Under the pieces are notes generated by a model. It did no database searches. It saw nothing but the letters and a program-made list of their open reading frames with translations, and was not told where the DNA came from. A stretch of DNA of 64,000 nt from Pelomonas sp. Root1444 (GTDB lineage Bacteria > Pseudomonadota > Gammaproteobacteria > Burkholderiales > Burkholderiaceae_C). Location: contig NZ_LMFP01000029.1 of the NCBI RefSeq assembly GCF_001426885.1, forward strand, positions 41,250 through 105,249, read 5' to 3'. The position numbers were made by a program, and so were the translations under genes. Shown piece after piece: positions 62,420 to 64,000 of this stretch (its first letter is position 1; each line of letters begins with the position of its first letter).

Positions 62420-64000
62420 TCAACGGCCTCTGAGGAAAAGGGCGTCCAGCTCGCGCATGTCGAGCTGGCGCCAGGTGGGGCGGCCGTGGTTGCACTGGTC
62501 GGCGCGTTCGGTCGCTTCCATGTCGCGCAGCAGCGCGTTCATCTCGTCGATGTTCAGTTGCCGGTTGGCGCGCACGGCGCCGTGGCAGGCCATGGTGGCG
62601 AGGATCTCGTGCTGCGCGCGCTCCAGCACCGAGCTGGCGTCGAATTGCGCCATCTCAGCCAGCAGCTCGCGGGTCAGCGCGACGAGGTCGCTGGCGGCCA
62701 GCAGCGCCGGGCGCGAGCGCACGGCCAGCGTGCGGGCCGACAGCGGCGCCACGTCCAGCCCCAGCTGGGCCAGCGTGGCCGCATGCTGCTCGGCAGCAGC
62801 GACTTCCTCCGCCGTGGCGGCGAAGCTGACCGGGATCAGCAGCGGCTGGCTTTCGATCTGCGTGGCGCCGAGCTTGGCCTTCAGGCGCTCGTAGACGACG
62901 CGCTCATGCGCCGCATGCATGTCGACGATGACCAGGCCCTGGCGGTTCTCGGCCAGGATGTAGACGCCCTGGATCTGCGCGATGGCGCGGCCCAGCGGCC
63001 AGTCCTGGTCGGGCAGCCGCGGCGCTGGTGCCGCCGCGGGCGAGGGCAGGGCGGCCTTGTTCGGCTCCCACAGCGTCTCGTGCTCCACGAGCGACAGCCT
63101 GACCTGCTCGGCCGTGGCCGGCACCGGCGGCACGTAGCTGGAATAGCTCTGGCGCGGCTCCGCGACGTAGAGCGTGGCCGGCATCGTCGGCTCGAAGGCC
63201 AGCGGCGACAGCACCGGCTCCGGCGCCGCCGCCTCGGTGCTGCGCGACTGCGCGAGCGCGTCGACGAAGGCGCGGCGCACGCTCTGGTGGATGGCGCGGC
63301 CGTCGCGGAAGCGCACTTCGATCTTGGTCGGGTGCACGTTCACGTCCACCAGCTCGGGCGCGATCTCGATGAAGAGCACGTAGGCGGGCTGGCGCTGGCC
63401 GTGCAGCACGTCCTCGTAGGCCGAGCGGATGGCGTGGCTGATGAGCTTGTCGCGCACGTAGCGGCCGTTGACCCAGACGTACTGCTGGTCGGCGCGCGAG
63501 CGGGCGGCCTCGGGCAGGCCGGCGCGGCCGCTCAGCGCGAGCGGGCCGGCGCTGAACTCGAAGGAGCGGCTCTCGGCGATGAAGTCCTCGCCCAGCACGT
63601 CGCCGATGCGCTGCTCGGCCGAGGCCGCGCGCCACTGGTCGACGAGCTTGCCCTCGTGCCAGATCGCAAAGCCCACGTCTGGCCGCGCCAGCGCGTGGCG
63701 GCGCACCGCCTCCACGCAATGCGCCAGCTCGGTGGCGTCGGTCTTCAGGAATTTGCGGCGCGCGGGCGTGGCGAAGAACAGCTCGCGCACCTCCACGCTG
63801 GTGCCGCGCGAGCGGGCCGCCGGCTGCAGCTCGCCGCTGCGGGCGTCCAGCCGGTGCGCGTGGGCGTCGGCGGCGGTGCGGCTGGCCAGCGCCATGTCGG
63901 ACACCGAGGCGATGGCCGCCAGCGCCTCGCCGCGGAAACCCATGGTGGCCACCGATTCGAGGTCGGTCAGGCTGGCGATCTTGCTGGTGGCATGGCGTTT
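62420..64000 (-). CDS. mutL: DNA mismatch repair protein MutL, partial (N-terminus outside window)
   Basis: C-terminal 526 residues of MutL. The GHKL ATPase motif ATSKI-region and TMGFRGEALAAIASVS are at the right edge; the first part (about 80 residues with the first ATPase motif) lies beyond 64000. The C-terminal dimerisation domain begins about residue 320 of this fragment and ends NHGRPTWRQLDM, the conserved C-terminal motif. No endonuclease DQHAxxER motif is seen (the segment reads DMHAAHERV), so the metal-dependent nicking motif is altered. It probably follows an upstream gene and is 12 bases from the pseudouridine synthase gene. Confidence 0.95.
   Translation of the reverse strand, partial: KRHATSKIASLTDLESVATMGFRGEALAAIASVSDMALASRTAADAHAHRLDARSGELQPAARSRGTSVEVRELFFATPARRKFLKTDATELAHCVEAVRRHALARPDVGFAIWHEGKLVDQWRAASAEQRIGDVLGEDFIAESRSFEFSAGPLALSGRAGLPEAARSRADQQYVWVNGRYVRDKLISHAIRSAYEDVLHGQRQPAYVLFIEIAPELVDVNVHPTKIEVRFRDGRAIHQSVRRAFVDALAQSRSTEAAAPEPVLSPLAFEPTMPATLYVAEPRQSYSSYVPPVPATAEQVRLSLVEHETLWEPNKAALPSPAAAPAPRLPDQDWPLGRAIAQIQGVYILAENRQGLVIVDMHAAHERVVYERLKAKLGATQIESQPLLIPVSFAATAEEVAAAEQHAATLAQLGLDVAPLSARTLAVRSRPALLAASDLVALTRELLAEMAQFDASSVLERAQHEILATMACHGAVRANRQLNIDEMNALLRDMEATERADQCNHGRPTWRQLDMRELDALFLRGR

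Overview
The window is about 70% G+C and reads as a chromosome segment of a betaproteobacterium, probably order Burkholderiales (Rubrivivax/Roseateles-like). The evidence is family-level only: trxC, folA-thyA, miaA, an RluF-type pseudouridine synthase and mutL of proteobacterial type, many TRAP/ABC/RND systems, dense short-spaced operons with ATGA/GTGA overlaps, and GTG starts. No rRNA, tRNA, CRISPR array or insertion sequence was seen.

Layout. 1-4.7 kb: a CUT2 (rhamnose-type) sugar ABC importer operon. 4.8-10.2 kb: a Gln-rich disordered small protein, a divergent YciO protein, an AlkB-like dioxygenase, a GAF-PAS-PAS hybrid kinase and the chromate transporter chrA. 10.2-17.6 kb: a candidate small RNA with terminator, then a cluster typical of low-oxygen regulons (Pat-type acetyltransferase, universal stress protein, P-type cation ATPase, adhP) with a perfect FNR/ANR box in the ATPase/adhP divergent region. 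17.6-23.6 kb: housekeeping and repair genes (3-methyladenine glycosylase, YihY, trxC, response regulator, DUF1232, serine hydrolase lipoprotein, VOC protein, folA, thyA). 23.6-30 kb: an RND efflux operon ending in its TetR regulator; its membrane-fusion gene is frameshifted and its promoter is flanked by two matching TetR-type operators. 30.2-31.7 kb: a secreted endonuclease I with two PPC domains. 31.7-33.4 kb: NnrD and a histidine phosphatase. 33.5-41.8 kb: a sugar-acid cluster (LysR, TRAP DctPQM, IlvD/EDD dehydratase, FAH-family dehydratase, periplasmic lactonase) that looks like part of a Weimberg-type pentose route.

41.9-46.8 kb holds an unusual two-gene signalling pair: a propeller-sensor histidine kinase followed, with a 4-bp overlap, by one protein with the order REC-LuxR HTH-HisKA-HATPase-REC, i.e. 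a NarL-type regulator fused to a hybrid kinase. 46.9-47.8 kb is accessory DNA: a toxin-gene remnant, a secreted protein made of three 40-residue repeats and a REP-like palindrome. 47.9-50.8 kb is a markedly A+T-richer two-gene island encoding a NYN (PIN-like) nuclease and a NACHT/STAND NTPase, my best candidate for a poorly described anti-phage system.

50.9-60.1 kb is a long run of minus-strand genes: SPFH membrane protein, ribbon-helix-helix protein, ABC ATPase, an intruding alpha/beta-hydrolase, FtsX-type permease, AttH-like lipocalin, DegT aminotransferase and an MsbA-like exporter. A perfect 12-bp palindrome sits at the SPFH promoter. 60.1-64 kb: miaA, the RluF-like gene and the 3' part of mutL, which runs off the right edge.
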